The notes below the pieces were generated by a model, which ran no database searches, was not told the DNA's origin, and saw only the letters and a program-made list of their open reading frames with translations. Position numbers and translations under genes: made by a program. From Eulemur rufifrons (Eukaryota > Chordata > Mammalia > Primates > Lemuridae): 64,000 nucleotides of DNA. Shown piece by piece: positions 1 through 14,169 of this stretch. The DNA lies in the NCBI RefSeq assembly GCF_041146395.1, contig NC_091000.1:17123501-17187500 (forward strand), in the 5' to 3' direction. How positions within the stretch are numbered: the stretch's first letter is position 1; every line of letters starts with the position of its first letter.

Positions 1-469
1 GAGAAATGATACTTAATTAGTACTGGAAAGCAGAACATTACCTGTAATTCATGGTACATTCTAAGCCAAAGCACACCAGAATTCTAAAACTAAACATTCT
101 GCATGATGTGTTTACTTTCCTAGTGTGAGAGAATCCTATCCATGTTCTTTGGGAAATTTCTCCTGTACTATGGAGCAGTGACTTGGGAGAGACAGGAAGG
201 GACTGGGTCAGAACACAGAGGGGTGGATTAAGCTTGGTGGGGAGCGAGGTGCCTGTGGGAGGGGCGGGGAGCACTGCAGGTGCATTTTGGACTGACCCGG
301 TGACCTGGGTTCCGTCCATGAGCAGCGGTGTTCACTGGAGGTCAACCTGGCTTTGGAGTCTCATCACAGAGGACGGCCCTGCTGTGTGGGGGATGCTGCT
401 GCCTGGGCTGCAGCTGGACAAGCGCTGATCGCCTGAGGACCTGTCAACTCGATTTTTAGGAGGCCTGTG

Positions 470-905
470 TTAGTCAGTTTTCGTCAGAGAAACAGAACCA
501 AGAGGAGATCTTTTATCTGTCTAGATATCTGTCTATCTAGAGAGAGTTAGAAAGAGATTTATTTTTAAAAGGAATTGGCTCATGTGATTATAGGGGCTGG
601 CAAGTCCAAGTCCAGGGTGGGAGTCTGGAGACCCAGGGAGGAGCGGATGTGGTTCAAGTCCAGAGGCCGTCCGCTGGCACGATTCCTTCTTTCTGGAGGG
701 GGTCAGTCTTTTGTTCTGTTGAGGCCGTCGACTGATTGGATGAAGCCCACCACAATATGGAGGGCAGGCTGCCTTACTTAAGTCCACTGATTAAATATAA
801 ATCTCTTCCCAAAGCACCCCCACAGAAACATCCAGAATAATGTTTAACCAAGTATCCGGGCACCATGGCTTGGCCAAGGTGACACATAAAGTTAACTATC
901 ACGAA
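470..905 (+). repeat. Old interspersed repeat (TTAGTCAG...GAGAAACAGAAC type)
   Basis: Begins 'gttagtcagttttcgtcaga', includes 'ggaattggctcatgtgatta' and 'actgattggatga', and ends 'gttaactatcac'. These are hallmarks of a widely dispersed mammalian repeat. A second, more diverged copy lies at 17560-17895. Family name not resolved. Confidence 0.7.
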
Positions 906-2144
906 ACAATTGTTGGCATAAACCCTAGACTGGGTTTATGGCCTGAGTGTCCAAAGAGGAAAGTAATAAGACCTGGCTGGGAAAGGACCAACTTGCTCAC
1001 TATGATGCCCCAAAGACATGGGTCAGAGAGTTCCTAACAGAGGGACTAGACTGGCTTCCTGTCAATTCGGGGAGGTTTAGTTTTTCTCTGTCCCCAGCTC
1101 ACCACTGAGGCCCTAGAGAGGCGCTTCCTTTGTGGCTGGTGCTTGTCAGAGGGCCATGGAGTCTAGCTTCTTTGTTCTGGTTTCTCTTTTCCTTCCCCAG
1201 TGTGTGTGGATTAGTTTTGCTTCTTCAGGATTTCTGAAAACAAGAATAATGACCTTTTTCCCAGAAGAAGGACATTATGAGATTAAACAAAAAAGGAGGA
1301 TTCCCGACAAGATCGTAGTGATACTTACATGTGGAGATGTTTCAGGCTGCTGTTGTCATTTTGGAGACTTGTGGTCACAGCAGTAAGCAATTACCACTGT
1401 CCCTGGTCTCTGTCAACTGCCATCTGCTCCAGAGGCTCCCCGCTCTTCCCTCGTCACAGCGCTGAGCTGGGCCTCCATCGGGGCAGCAGAGGGGAGTTGA
1501 GGCTGCAGTCTGAGTAGGGAGTACCATGCTATTAATAGTTTTTTAAAATTTAAAGTCATATTCTGATCTGTGATTGAAAATATCTGCTGCTTCTGTTACA
1601 GCATCATCCTCCTTCCATGTGAACGAAAGTGTCATTGGTTAGAAGCAGGGATATCGGCACAAGTAGAGGCCCTCTGCTACAGGTTGTCCGAGCCTCATGA
1701 GAGGTCCAAGATGACGTAGAAGTGAAGGCAGCTGTCAGATCCTGGCTGTTGTTTTAGAATACATCACTGCACTGCTGGGAGAGGCGGGGATCTGCCGGAG
1801 CGGGATCCTCCGTGTACTGCACATCTACCTTCCTTGCGCCCCGGATAACTGGAGCTCATTGACGGCCTCTCTTGGTTTATCTTTATATCTTCAGGGGCAA
1901 GGTGCTTCCCTGCTTGGAAGCTAAACGTCCATTCCAGAATCTCACCAAATACACAGGGATTCCAATGTGCCAATTTTATAGAAAAATGCCGTGAAATTTT
2001 GTATCAAAATGCCACAAAATAACAAACTGTCTTCGGTGGCTTAGTTGTTATAAAAAAAACAAACAAAAAAACAGTCAAATGTTCCACTATGAGCTTAGCT
2101 TGGCTAGCACAGTGTAGGTAGGTAAATTTTAGATATAAGAACCT

Positions 2145-2285
2145 ACATGATGGGTGCAACGCGCACTGTCTGGGGAACGGACACACCTAGATCTTTGACT
2201 TGGGGGGAAAGGCGGTACATGGGCAACGTATGTAACCTGAAATTCTGTATCCCCCATAATAAGATGAAATAAAAAAAAAAGAAAG
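2145..2285 (+). repeat. L1 3' tail, strepsirrhine type
   Basis: 'gatgggtgcaacgcgcactgt' through 'gatgaaataaaaaaaaaa' matches the 3' ends of the L1 fragments at 17060-17190 and 23765-23890. Severely 5'-truncated. Confidence 0.7.
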
Positions 2286-4369
2286 AACATTGAGGAACTT
2301 CATGTCTGTGATGCTCAGTTTTTTCTCTGAAGTAGGGGGAAATACTATCTCAGAGAGAAGAGGTGTGGCTGTGGGTGGGACAGCCCGTAGAGGACGGTGT
2401 GAGTTTATAGGCTGCTCTGGAGAATGGAAGAGGAAAGTGAGCAGGGATATGCCCAGGTTGCTGAGCACTTGCTGAGGGCCCACTTGAGGCTGGAGACCCC
2501 ACATTCCCGATACCACCAGGGTGCATCTTCAGATGCATTTCCATTGTGTATGTTCAACAGTGCAAGTGCAAGAGTGGAGAAACCAGATGGCCATATGGAT
2601 CCCGAATTTTGGCTTGGCGTTAGAAGTGCTGGAAAGAAAAAGCAGGAGGATTGAGCAATGCTAAGCCAAGGGGCTAAGGACTTATAAATAAACGATGGAG
2701 TTAAGATGGATAAAGTCGATGAGGCTGAAAGGCCAGCTGAGGGAAAGGAAGTTACGCCATATTAGAGTTTAAGATGAAGCAGCTCCAGAAGTACGGGAGT
2801 GCCATGAGAGTGGTGGATACGGGTTGCTGGGTTTCATAAGCAAGGATCTTTGAGACTTGGATGTTGGTTGCATGAATGTTGACATCTTTCAGGATGATGA
2901 TGAGATGTGGGAGGAGGCAAATTCCAAAGTTTTCAGTGAGTGACAGTGACCCCATCAGTGGATGGCACCAGCGAGGAGGAAGAGAGAGTGTCATACCTGG
3001 GTAGCATGAACCTTGACGGCAGAAGGACTTTGGCATGGTAGTAGGAAAGCAATAGTGCTAGGAGTCATTGCAGGAAGCCAAAAAATGGCTTCATGTATTA
3101 AAAAGGAAGAGGCCTGAACCCGGTTGAACATACCTGTTCAGGAGAATCTGCTGGACCCCCGGGAGTGGCTCCCAGTGCTGTTGCAGGGGCTCCTGGTAAC
3201 CCTCAGGACTTGAGTGTTACAAGGGAGAGATCGGGGGTGGGATATGGAAAATATCTTTTGTTAGGGAGCCTGTTTTCTATTTTTAAAAAACATCCGTGTT
3301 GGAACAGGTGATTTATGAAGTGTCTTCCTTGTTTAAAAACTTTCTCCATGAATCTGAAAAAAAAAAAAAAATGCAAATCAGGGGCTTGAGCCCTTGTACT
3401 GTCCAGCTGGAAGAATAGGCCTAGATTCTGAATCATCTTTTCTTCATGTGAAAACCACCATTACCTTAGTGATAGAAAAGAATACTTTAGAAATTCTTGG
3501 GAAAAATAATACAATAAAAGTTGAGCAAAATGATATATATTTGATTCTGGCCTTGGAATAATTTACATGGAAAGGCCAGACTGCCTTCCCTACCTGAGAT
3601 GAGAGTTCAATTTAGAGCATTATTTTAGAGAATTTAGAGAATTATTTTCTGTGCTTAAAACCTTCCCTTATTACTCCAAAAACAATGCGGAGGCAATGGT
3701 AGATACTTTATAAGTGTCTGATTTTTTTTTTCTTACATTGCCTTGTATATCTTTTGGAGAAAGCAGAAAGAATAAATTAAGTCAAGGGAGTAGACAGGAT
3801 AAGGGACCTAGAAAGTTAGAAGAAGGAAAGAAAGAAAGAAAAAGCCCCCAAGACAAACAAAGAACAAGCAAGAGAAGATTTAGGTTGATTCAGACGGTTT
3901 ATATTCACAACTCCTGAGCAACCAGTTGTATGGGGCTCTTGGCGTTCTCTTCAGAGAGTCGTTCCAAATCTGACAAGGAGAAAGGAGCAAAAGAAAACAA
4001 AATGACCAGTTTTGTGGCACAGGGGAAGGAAATATATTCAATAGTTGTGATTTTAGGCTCCTTTTTTGGGATGGAAGTGTAAGCACTGGAGCCAGAAGCT
4101 ATTTGCCTTACTACTTGTGTACTTCCTTTTTATAATATTTTTAAAAAATGTATAAACTATAGCAATTAACTCTATGTCTTTTTAGTGTAAGGAATAAGAT
4201 GACATAGTATAAAAAAATCGTCTTTGGGAAGAGAAGACGTCTTCTTGAAATTTTCATCCATTCTCCTGCCCCCACCCCCACCCCTGTACAACTAATTGCT
4301 TGGATCAAGGCACAAGTCTAGCATTATTTCAACGAGCTATTTCTTGATGAATGGCAGATGAGGAAATTA

Positions 4370-4545
4370 AAGTGTGACGTGCTTCAAAGGGGCAATGTGG
4401 TCCAGCACCCAGCAACAGAGGAGGATTCGGACTGCTGGTCTCTGACCTGAGGTCACCAGGTGACCTTGAGCAAAACAATTCACTGTCCTGGGACTGGGCT
4501 TCCTTATCTTTAATTGGAAAGTCTGGACTAGGTGATTTCTCAGGG
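4370..4545 (+). repeat. MIR SINE
   Basis: Includes the 'cctgaggtcaccaggtgacc' and 'ttccttatctttaattggaa' parts of the MIR core region, quite diverged. Confidence 0.55.
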
Positions 4546-5019
4546 CAAATCTTTAATGATTTTCAACTCAACTTCTGCAGGAGGTTCAAAGAATCAGTTT
4601 TTGGGAAGAGCTGATAATGTCATCAGAAATAGGCATGGCCGAAAGAAAAGGTCTGTGCCCAGGAGAGGATGCTTCATGCCAGGCCTGTCATTGAAGATAG
4701 TCACAGTGTTTAACAACCCTTTGATCCTAAAACGAATAAACACATGAGGCTAGACTCCGTTAGCCAAACTGTCTGACATGTGGCTCTAGGAGATGCTGTT
4801 GTTGTCAGAGTTGAAGTATGGAGATGAAATGACAAGCAGGAACCAATTTTCTAAATAGGAGCTAGAACTGATTCCCTAACTTGAAGGTGTTGAACAGCTG
4901 TTCTTCAGTTTAGAGAAAATGCAAAACTGTAACCAAGTGGCTGTTCTTCCTGTCCCTCCCCTAATCCTAGTCCTTTCTTTATTCTCATTCCTCTGGTGAG
5001 GTCCCATTCTCACAGGCAA

Positions 5020-5215
5020 CAGGTAGACCTGGGTTTATGTCTCAGCTGTGCCTTACGAATTCTGTGGTCTTGGGTAGGTTACTGAATTTCTTTAAATACC
5101 TGTTTCCCCATCCGCCAAGTAGGGATACTAGCCGATCCCTAGTATTGTTGTGAATACTAACATGATAATACAGGCTGAGTATTTAGTACTATCAAATAGT
5201 AAATAGCTGTTATAC
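5020..5215 (+). repeat. MIR SINE
   Basis: 'agacctgggtttatgtctca' then 'cttgggtaggttactgaatt' and 'gttgtgaatact' follow the MIR consensus order. Confidence 0.75.
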
Positions 5216-5439
5216 TGTTATTCCTAAATCTCTACTTTAGCAACTTATATTTATATGTCCTCCAGTTTTCAATCATCTATTGCTGTATAACAAACATGCC
5301 AAAACTCAATGGTCTAAAATAAGCATTTTATTATTTCTCATGATTCTGTGGGTTGACTGGGGTGCAGCTGTATAGTTCTGCTAGTGTAGTTTAGGGTTTC
5401 TCATGCTGCTGCAGTCAAATGGTGCCTGGGACAGGAATA

Positions 5440-5699
5440 TCTAAATGGCTTTACTCCTGGGCTTAAGCAATCCTTCTGCCTCAGCCTCCCGAGTAGCTGG
5501 GACTACAGGCATATGCCACCATGACCAGCTAATTTTTTCTATATATTTTTAGTTGTCCAGATAATTTCTTTCTATTTTTAGTAGAGATGGGGTCTCGCTC
5601 TTGTGCAGGCTGGTCTTGAACTCCTGACCTTGAGCAATCCTCCCACCTCGGCCTCCCAGAGTGCTAGGATTACAGGCGTGAGCCACTGCGCATGGCCCC
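5440..5699 (-). repeat. Alu, strepsirrhine type, truncated
   Basis: Reverse-complement Alu with the long linker ('tatatatttttagttgtcca', 'ataatttctttctattttta') and ending 'cgtgagccactgcgcatggc'. The right-arm end and poly(A) are missing. Confidence 0.9.
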
Positions 5700-6169
5700 A
5701 TTATTAATTCTTTAAACACCACTTTCAGTCTGTGAGTTTCTTTTCAAGAGCCTATAGTGTGTTCATAGTGCTGATTGCATTAAACCTATCTTTTTCTATT
5801 TTTCTGAGGCCCTCATTAATCTTACTCCACTCCATTTATATAACCCTTATTTTCCACTTTTATATGTTATCTACTTCCCTAAGGAGGGAACTCCATAAGA
5901 GATTTTAAGATCACATATATTATAAATATCTTAGAACACAGAGGGGAATAGAGGAGCCAATGTGGAGGCAGAGTAAAAACCCTGGAAGACGAGATGCAAA
6001 GAGGAAGGGATTTTGTTGTTGCTGTTTGTACTTTTGAGAAATAGGAAGGAGGAAAGGGGGGAAATCAAGAATTATTTCAGGGGGTTAGAAATTAGCTCCC
6101 CTTTAATGGAATTCCTTAATGTTTGAAAATCCTGAACTGTCGTTTGTTCACTGTACTACTCCTGCCTCA

Positions 6170-6305
6170 CGTGGGTTATATATCCACACTCACAGAGTCT
6201 GTTTTTGTAGTTGTCATTGGGCTGATGCCAGGGAGTACGTACGAGTGTTGTGCTTGGCACACAGTGAGTGCTTCATTAATGTTTGTTGGATGAAGAATAT
6301 GAGGG
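6170..6305 (+). repeat. L2 3' end remnant
   Basis: 'gtgcttggcacacagtgagt' and 'cattaatgtttgttggatga' are the typical L2 3' end. Confidence 0.5.
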
Positions 6306-6634
6306 AAACTTAGTTAAATCCATACCTTTTATAAACTAAAATGGATGACATTGGCAGAGTCAAATAAAGGATGAATGTTCTTATATATTATTAATAAATG
6401 TATTGAGATACAGAAGGCAGTTTCATGAATTATTTTCACTGTTAAAAATAGACATTTGTTAAGCACTCAATACATGTGCTCTAGATGCTGAGACTAGAGA
6501 TGAGCTGAGATGAATGAAGGCTTAGCTAGATATACTCCACAGTGAGGATACCTGTTTCTTTTGTAGATGGAGCATATAAAATGTGCTAACAACATGGAAA
6601 AGAAAGTCATTGTATTTTTTCTTTTTTAGATCTG

Positions 6635-6947
6635 AGAAGATTTTATTATATTTTATTTTATTTATTTATTTTAGAGACAAGGTCTCACTCTGTCAAGGGC
6701 AGTGTCTTGATCATAGTTCACTACAGTCTTGAACTTCTAGGTTCAAGCAATGTACCCGCCTCAGTCTCCCAAGTAGCTGGGACTCTAGGCGCCCGTCACC
6801 ATGCCCAGATAATTTTTTAATTTTTTTGTAGAGATGAGGTCTTGCTATGTTTCTCAGGCTGGTCTCGAACTGGGCTTAAGTAATCTTCCTGCCTCGGCCT
6901 GTCAAAGTGGTAGGATTACAGGAGTGAGCCCCCAGGCCCGGCCTAGA
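6635..6947 (-). repeat. Alu, older, full-length
   Basis: Poly-T-rich start, then 'gagacaaggtctcactctgt', both arms, and an end at 'ccaggcccggcc'. Diverged from consensus. Confidence 0.9.
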
Positions 6948-8479
6948 TCAGAGAAGATTTTAAAATAGGACATTGAAAGAATAGCTTCTTGTTCACATGA
7001 GGAAACAGTATTTTAAAATGGTAAACATAGAAAGGTATTAACCTAAGGAATTTTAACAAGCATATTCAGTTATTCACTGACATTATTTTCATGGCTGTGC
7101 AGTTCCACTCCAAAGGCATAGTATTTTGGGGAAACCAGTGATAGTATTCAACCTCAGTCATCAATATTTTGTAAGGATATGATAAACAGTTTTGAGAAGA
7201 GTCTCCCCTGTGGGCTTTCAACAGCAGTTTCAAATAGCCCAGTTTCGAGAACTCGGCTCTGGAGTAGTCCACTTAATTATTAACTTCTATTTTGAGGCAG
7301 CTGCATTCTTGAGGATGGAGCCATGATCTTCTTTTACTGTGATCCTATTTTGTTCCTTTAAATTCTCAGCACAGCTGAAGAAGAGGCCCTGTTTCTTACT
7401 GGAGACTTTCAGGCAAAGGAGCTGTTTCCAGCTTCCTACTAAGTCCACCCAACATATGTCATGCGGGGATGCGGGGAATAATTTTCCTTGCGAGGGCCTC
7501 CTCACAAGTTTTGGAGATGGGCCTTGAGCTCTTGGCTGGAAGTGTGGTTTTCCAAAGTGGAGGCTGCAGAAATGCTCGTCATTGATTGAGAGACGTGCCG
7601 CCTGGGCTATTTTCATGAGAGTCAAATAAAACTCTCTTGTCTTAAGCCTGCTTTTGAAAGGTGTTTTCCTAATGATTTTACAGTTAAATAGAATGACTGT
7701 GTGGGAAAGTGTAGTTAAATAACTGGAACACTCTGGGCAGCTTCCCTTCCCTTCCCTTCCTGGGCCCCTCCTTGCCTTTTGCCCCAAAGCTCCTCCTTCC
7801 CTGGGCACACACATGCTGCTCTGTTTTCTGTTCTGGAGCTGCCTGAATTGTGTGATTTTTGTAGATGAATGTGAACTCTTCAATCCAGAAAGAAGTGCCA
7901 GGAACACAAACAGCCCAGCTAATTGGCATTCACCTTTAGGGGAGGTACATGGCCAGCCAAGCTGGTTGCATTATCTTCGTGGGTCACTTGCTTAACTTTG
8001 AGGGAAACCTCAGGCTCTTTCAAATCATCCAAGGAACATTTCAAAAAGGAAAAAAAGAAATGCCAAAAAAAAAAGGCTGGAATCAGGAGGTGCTCCATCT
8101 CTTAAGTATGTTGAACTGGTTGCAAAAACACTTGCTTGAGGCAGCTTATATTTTTGTTTAATCTCTGTCTGAGCTGCTTATGATTTCAGGGTACTCTAGC
8201 TAGGTTAATGGCCTTAGGCACAAGCTAAATTCCAGTCACAGACTTTTGTGTGTCTGTATGTGTGTTACAGAGTTTAAAACACTTGGCTGGCACTGAGTAG
8301 TGGCACCCCCTTAGTTTGAGACATGTGTTCTATAGTTCGTCACAGTGTACACTGTTCCTTAGTGCTTCTAGTCTTACCACAAAGCTGCCTCACTTTTATA
8401 TGTTACCTGCATGCTTTCTGTAGGCCTTGGAGTTGGCTACCCCACTTTTTAATTAATTAATTATTAATAATTACAAAAG

Positions 8480-9170
8480 ACTATTTTTTTTTAGAGCAGT
8501 CTTAGGTTCACAGCAGAATTAAGGGGAAAGTACAGAGATTTCCCATATATCTCCTGTCCCTGAACATGTATAGCTTCTTCCCCCCGTTATTTAACATCTT
8601 CCACCAAAGGGGTACATTTGTTACTATTGATGAACCTACATTGACACCTTATTATCACCCAAAGTCCATAGTTTACATTAGGGCTCAGTCTTGGTGTTGT
8701 AGATTTTATGGGTTTGGACAAATACATGATGATATGTATCTACCATCATAGTATCATAGAGAGTATTTTCACTGTCCTAAAATTCCTCTGTGCTCTGCCT
8801 GTTCATCCCTTCCCCACCCTCCCCAGTTCAGCGTCTGGCAACCGTTGAACTTTTTACTGTCTCCGTAGTTTTGGCTTTTTCATAATGTCTCATTTTTGGA
8901 ATCATATGGTATGTAACATTTTTAGATTAGCTTCTTTCACTTAGTAATATGCATTGAAGTTTCCTCCATGTCTTTTCGTGGCTTGATAGCTTATTTCTTT
9001 TAAGCACTGAATAACATTCCCTTGTCTAGATGTGCCCGAGTTTATCCGTTCACATACTGAAGGACATCTTGGTTGGCAATTATGGATAAAGCTGCTGTAA
9101 ACATCCTTGTGCAGATTTTTGTGTGCACTTAAGTTTTCAACTCCTTTGGGTGCTACCTCACTTTCAGTAC
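8480..9170 (-). repeat. L1M 3' region fragment
   Basis: Antisense L1M-like text such as 'ttatggataaagctgctgta' and 'cctccatgtcttttcgtggc', widely seen in old mammalian L1 copies. Confidence 0.65.
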
Positions 9171-10394
9171 AAGTAGTTTCATCGTGTTCCTTCAATGTGG
9201 AACTCCATTTAGTCTGAGACAAACCAAAGGGGCTGATAAGGAGTTTTTAAGATTTGATTTGTATTATAGAACTAAAATTTAGAAACATCAGCAGGTTTTT
9301 TTTTTCCCCCCACTGAAAATATTCCTCAGCTTATAACAATCTCCAACCCTGACTGAAGGTCTGACTTTCAACAAATTGTTCCATATTGGGAGAGTGACTT
9401 CCTCGAAGGCCTGTCCGCTGCTGGTCTCAGACAGCAGAGCAGCTCGTCCAAACCCTGGTGCTTCCACGTCCAGCTTCGGGAGGCCTCTCTGCTAGAAGTC
9501 GTCAGCAGTGCAGATGCTGCCTCAGGACCTGATGAGTTTCCTGTTTATTCAGTAAACCTTGCGGGAAATACAAAGAAGTGTGAAGTGATCAAATGTTCTG
9601 AGGTCACCAGCGCAGAGTCCTTAGCATTCTTTCACTAATGCGAACTATATCAATCTTTACATACTCAGCTGTCTAGGGCACAAAAAAACTTTTTGTCTGT
9701 AATCTTCTCCCACCTTCTAATTATTAACATGGCAACAAACTGAGAGCAAAAGTGATATTTGAGCTGCTTTCTTCTTTTCTCTTGTTCTTGTACCCTCACC
9801 TTCTAGTGAAATTACTCAGAGACCATGAAGAAGAGAGATTGGAAGAAATTGAGAACCTGTGGTGTTGGAATAGTCCCCAGACCACATAATAAGTCTCTGA
9901 ATAATTGAGAATTTGATAAGTAGAATAAGCCATCAGAAAACATAATTTTCAAATAGATTCCTGAAACTTCTAATCATATTTTTATATTGTGTTTAAGATG
10001 CAGCATTCGTTTGGCTTTAAGTTAAGAGATGGCACTAGAATGTAAACTCCGTGAGAGAGACTGTTTCTGGTTTCTTTCAGCTCATTATCCCAGCTATGGG
10101 AATGGGACCGAACTCTAACTTACGTATCCAGTCAACAATGAGTTGTAGAATGAAACAATCTAAATACAGTGGAGACTAAGTATTTGGTCTGTGGGCTATT
10201 ATTCTGCTTTTGGGTTCTCAAATTCTTCCATTTTCTCTTCTAACACGGAAACTGAAATTACAGTAAATATAATAGTTAAAGGAATCCATCTTCTTTATGT
10301 TACTTAGCTTCTTTCAAATAATTTTATAGATCTTAAAGCACAGATTTAAAATGTTAAGCTAGAAGCAGAGATTTTGAATTAATTAGCTGATACT

Positions 10395-10690
10395 GTTCTT
10401 TTAATTAAATATAAAAAATTTGAGATAGTTACAGATTCATTTATATGCAATTGTAAGAAATAATACAGACAGATTCCATGTACCGTTTACCCAATATTTG
10501 CCCAGCAAAATGACAGTAAATTATCACAGCCAGGATATGGACATTGACACATTCAAGAAACAGAATCCTTCATCATCACAATGATTCCTCGGGTTGTCCT
10601 TTTATAGCTACACTCACTCCCTCAACTTCACCTTGGGCAACCACCAATCTCTTCTCCATTTCTGTGATTTTGTGGGCAGCTTATTTTTAG
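10395..10690 (-). repeat. L1M fragment
   Basis: 'gttacagattcatttatatg' and 'cccaatatttgcccagcaaa' resemble the same antisense L1M region as 27000-27170. Subfamily not resolved. Confidence 0.5.
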
Positions 10691-12644
10691 GAACATTTCT
10701 CCAGCAGTTGGTCTACAGGAAGAAAAGATCATTTAACACATACAGGGTTAATGACTTTGTAGATGGAAGCCAGGTATTATAGGTACACACGTTCAGCATT
10801 ACCTTGTGTTGCTGTGCCAGGAGACAGTGTGGGGGACAGATCCAGATTACTGAGGCATTAGTACTGCAACTATTCTTGCCAGAAAACACCCCTGCCAAAG
10901 GGTGACAGAATTTTCCCTCCTGGATTACACTACCTCCACAAAGCAGGCCTCAGTGGCAGAGCATTTCTGGCCTCTCCTGACACTCAGAAAGTGAGATACT
11001 ATTTATAGTCCCTGGTAGCTGTGAAACAGGTGAGGGAAGGTGTATTCTTTACCTGTCAACTTGTTGTGACTATTTACTGATGAGTATTGGGACTGTGAAC
11101 CCTCCTTTTCTTTCCACCTCTGAAGCTTATCTTTGGTGCTGTGAAGTTCTGCTTTGACATTGTATTGTACTTGGAGCTTCTGGAATGCCACACGATGCCA
11201 AATAGTTCCTACTTTTTCCCTCTTCTTTGCCAGCATTCTGACTTAATTATCTGATGATGTCACTATGGAAGTAAAAGCCATCCTCATTGTTAAACAAGCA
11301 GCTGTGCTATTAGAAGAATCAGGAATCATCTAATGTCTGCAGCTATTTGGGCTTTTGTGTTTCAGTTGCTCTTATCAGTAGCTCGGCTAGCCCAAACATG
11401 CCTATTTTAGGACGTAAAGTAATAAATCCAGTAGAGGAGATATTGGAAGAAATTGTTGTAGGCTTTTACAGATTGAAATCTCCCATAACGGCCCTGCCTT
11501 TGGCATAAATCAGCTGTACTTCTTTAATTTTTTTTTACTGCCTAAATCAAATGATATGGCTTAGAAGTAAAATAATTATAGCAAGAGATTTGGTATTTAG
11601 ACATACATTTTATTTATTTTTAATTAAACTATTTTAAATATTTTATTGTCATGTACAGTCTTAAATCCCATAATAAAAACAATTTCTGCTTTATGGCTAT
11701 AAGAATCGATACACAGAAAGGTTTAATGGACTGATAAAGCCATGTCATGGTTTGGGAATCATGAAGGAACTCATAGATTTCTAAGCTATCTCCCTTCCTT
11801 TCTTTTTTCTTCCTATTTTTCTTTCTTTCATATTATGCCCAATTTTAACCTAGTTTGCAAGTTGAGGAATTGCTAAGAATTTTAATGACCCATCTGGGTG
11901 TCTAATGTTCTTATTTATAAACTTTTATTAGCCAGCTGAGTTGTGAAGAGAATGGAATGTGTAGTTTTGGGCTCTGGGATGACATGCAAAATAAAATAAT
12001 AATAACGAAAGAGTTTAATGAGGGGGCTATGTGAAGCTTGTTAGTCATATTTGTGTTTTGCTCACAAGGAAATAAACTTAGGATGCTGATTTTTCTTATT
12101 TATCTGATTTACTGCATATACTCATATGGAGATTTAAAGTTTTTCATTTTTAGCAGATGAGTTCCTCTTGTTACCTTGATGCTTTGTCAGTTATCCATGT
12201 ATTAAAGGGTTCTCAGTGCCAGATCTTCAGCATTGTGTTGGATGATTCTTGATGGAAGAAAAGAAACCAGTGGTTATGCCTTGGAATTTAGTTTTGTTGC
12301 TGGTAAATTTTAGTTCCAAAGAGACTACTAAACCTGGCTTGGTTATTTTTTTACTCAAAAACACAATTTTATTGGAATACACTCTATCACTGTTTTAAAT
12401 AAAATAGGTTGTTTTGAATAAGTAAAAAATTAAAATGTGTGTACTTGTGTTCTGAGCTGAGGATGTCAGGTTGTATGAGTACTTATCATCTATTGACCAA
12501 TATAATGAACCTTAAAATACACTATTAGACAACTGCTTTCTGATTATCTTAGTATATTAAGTTGAGAGTTTCTGTTTGCTTGGGTTTCAAATTACTTAAA
12601 TGAGAAATAACATTAATGCTGGTCCAGCCAATGAAAAATCATGC

Positions 12645-12785
12645 AGTTGACACTAGAATCTAAGCCCCATGAGGGCAGAGACTTTGCAGGCCTTGGTCAC
12701 TGTTATATTTCTAGCTGCCAGTGTCTGACACATAAGAAGCACTCAATACTAATTTGTTGAATGAATGAATAAATAATAAACAGGA
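12645..12785 (+). repeat. L2 3' end
   Basis: 'ctaagccccatgagggcaga' through 'ttgttgaatgaatgaataaa' is the classic L2 3' end. Confidence 0.8.
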
Positions 12786-13036
12786 TAATAGATTGAGAAA
12801 TTGTATAAAGTTTGTGTCTTTCATGCTCCATTTCCCTTGGGAAATATAATAGAATTATAAATTTATTCTGTAGGTAAAGAACAGGCTTCAATATGGTAAA
12901 ACATTAAATTCAGCATAAATGACCTATTTTTAAAAGATTACCCAGCCACATTTTGTAGGTCATGCTTGCCTTCTTCTAGATCGTCTTACATCCTTGATCA
13001 AATAAACACACAGATTCTTAAAAATATATAACTCCT

Positions 13037-13342
13037 GGCTGGGGTGGGCATGGTGGCTCACACCTGTAATCCTGTCATTTTGGGAGGTTGAGGCCAGAGG
13101 ATTGCTTGAGGTCAGGAGTTCGAGACTAATCTGAGCAAGAGTGAGATGCTGATTCTACAAAAAAACAGAAAAATTAGCCAGGCGTAGTGGTGCCCGTCTG
13201 TAGTCTCAGCTACTCAGGAGGTTGACATGGGAGGATCACTTGAGCCCAGGAGTTTGAGGTTGCAGTGAGCTATGATGACACCCCTGCACTCCAGCCTGGC
13301 AACAGAGAGAGACAGTGTCTCAAAAAAAATAATAAAGAGAAG
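13037..13342 (+). repeat. Alu, full-length
   Basis: Starts 'ggctggggtgggcatggtgg' and ends 'cagtgtctcaaaaaaaataa'. Imperfect target-site copies 'aaaatatataactcct' (13021) and 'aaaatatataattccc' (13343) flank it. Confidence 0.92.
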
Positions 13343-13418
13343 AAAATATATAATTCCCTGAATAAAGCAGGTAGAGTAGGAGGTGAACATATTTGAATGC
13401 TTGCAATGTACTAAAAGA

Positions 13419-13433
13419 GTGTGTGTGTGTGTA
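13419..13433. repeat. (GT)n short tract
   Basis: About seven GT units. Confidence 0.8.
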
Positions 13434-14169
13434 AGATCAATGGCAATTATTTTCCATTGTACAGGTGAGAAGGTAAGCTCAAGTGAGTGGTGAAGCCCCA
13501 TTTTGAGTGAAGTTCTGTCTGACTTCAAAATCCATGCATTTTGTATCGTGTTATTTTTTCTGAGTACTGGAGTTTAATTTCTGTGGTTCACAGTGAAACT
13601 TCTTGAAGGAGTTGTTTGCATATACTGTTCCCAAATTCTTACTGTGATTAAACCCGGTGAATACTTTTCAGACTTCTTTTGTACCATCTGACACTGAAGG
13701 TCTTGAAGGTCCCACTTGAAATCCTGTCTTCACTTGGTTTCTTCGATCTCCTGGTTTCCTACCTCTGACCACTCTCTTTGAGGTTTCATTAAATTTATAG
13801 ACTATTGGACAGGAGAAATGACATCTCAATTATGTTGTTTTCTTGTCTGTAAACATGCACAGTTCCCCTTTTAAGTCTTTTAAAAATGACTTTCAACAGT
13901 TTTATAATTTTCTTACAAAATTTATAGATACCTTTTGTTATTATCAAAAATAGTATCATTTTTATAATTAAAAGTTTTAATAGTTTTTTTGTGGGTGTAA
14001 AGAAACTCAGTTTTTATATATTCTTATATCAAGCAACTTATCTGAATCATCTGAGATCTCAACCACTTTACATCTCCCTGTTGGGGTTCGGTGCAGCCTG
14101 TGCTCCCAGGGCTGCCACTATTTGCTATTATTACCACCACTTTATTTCTAAGATATATTTCTTTTTTGA

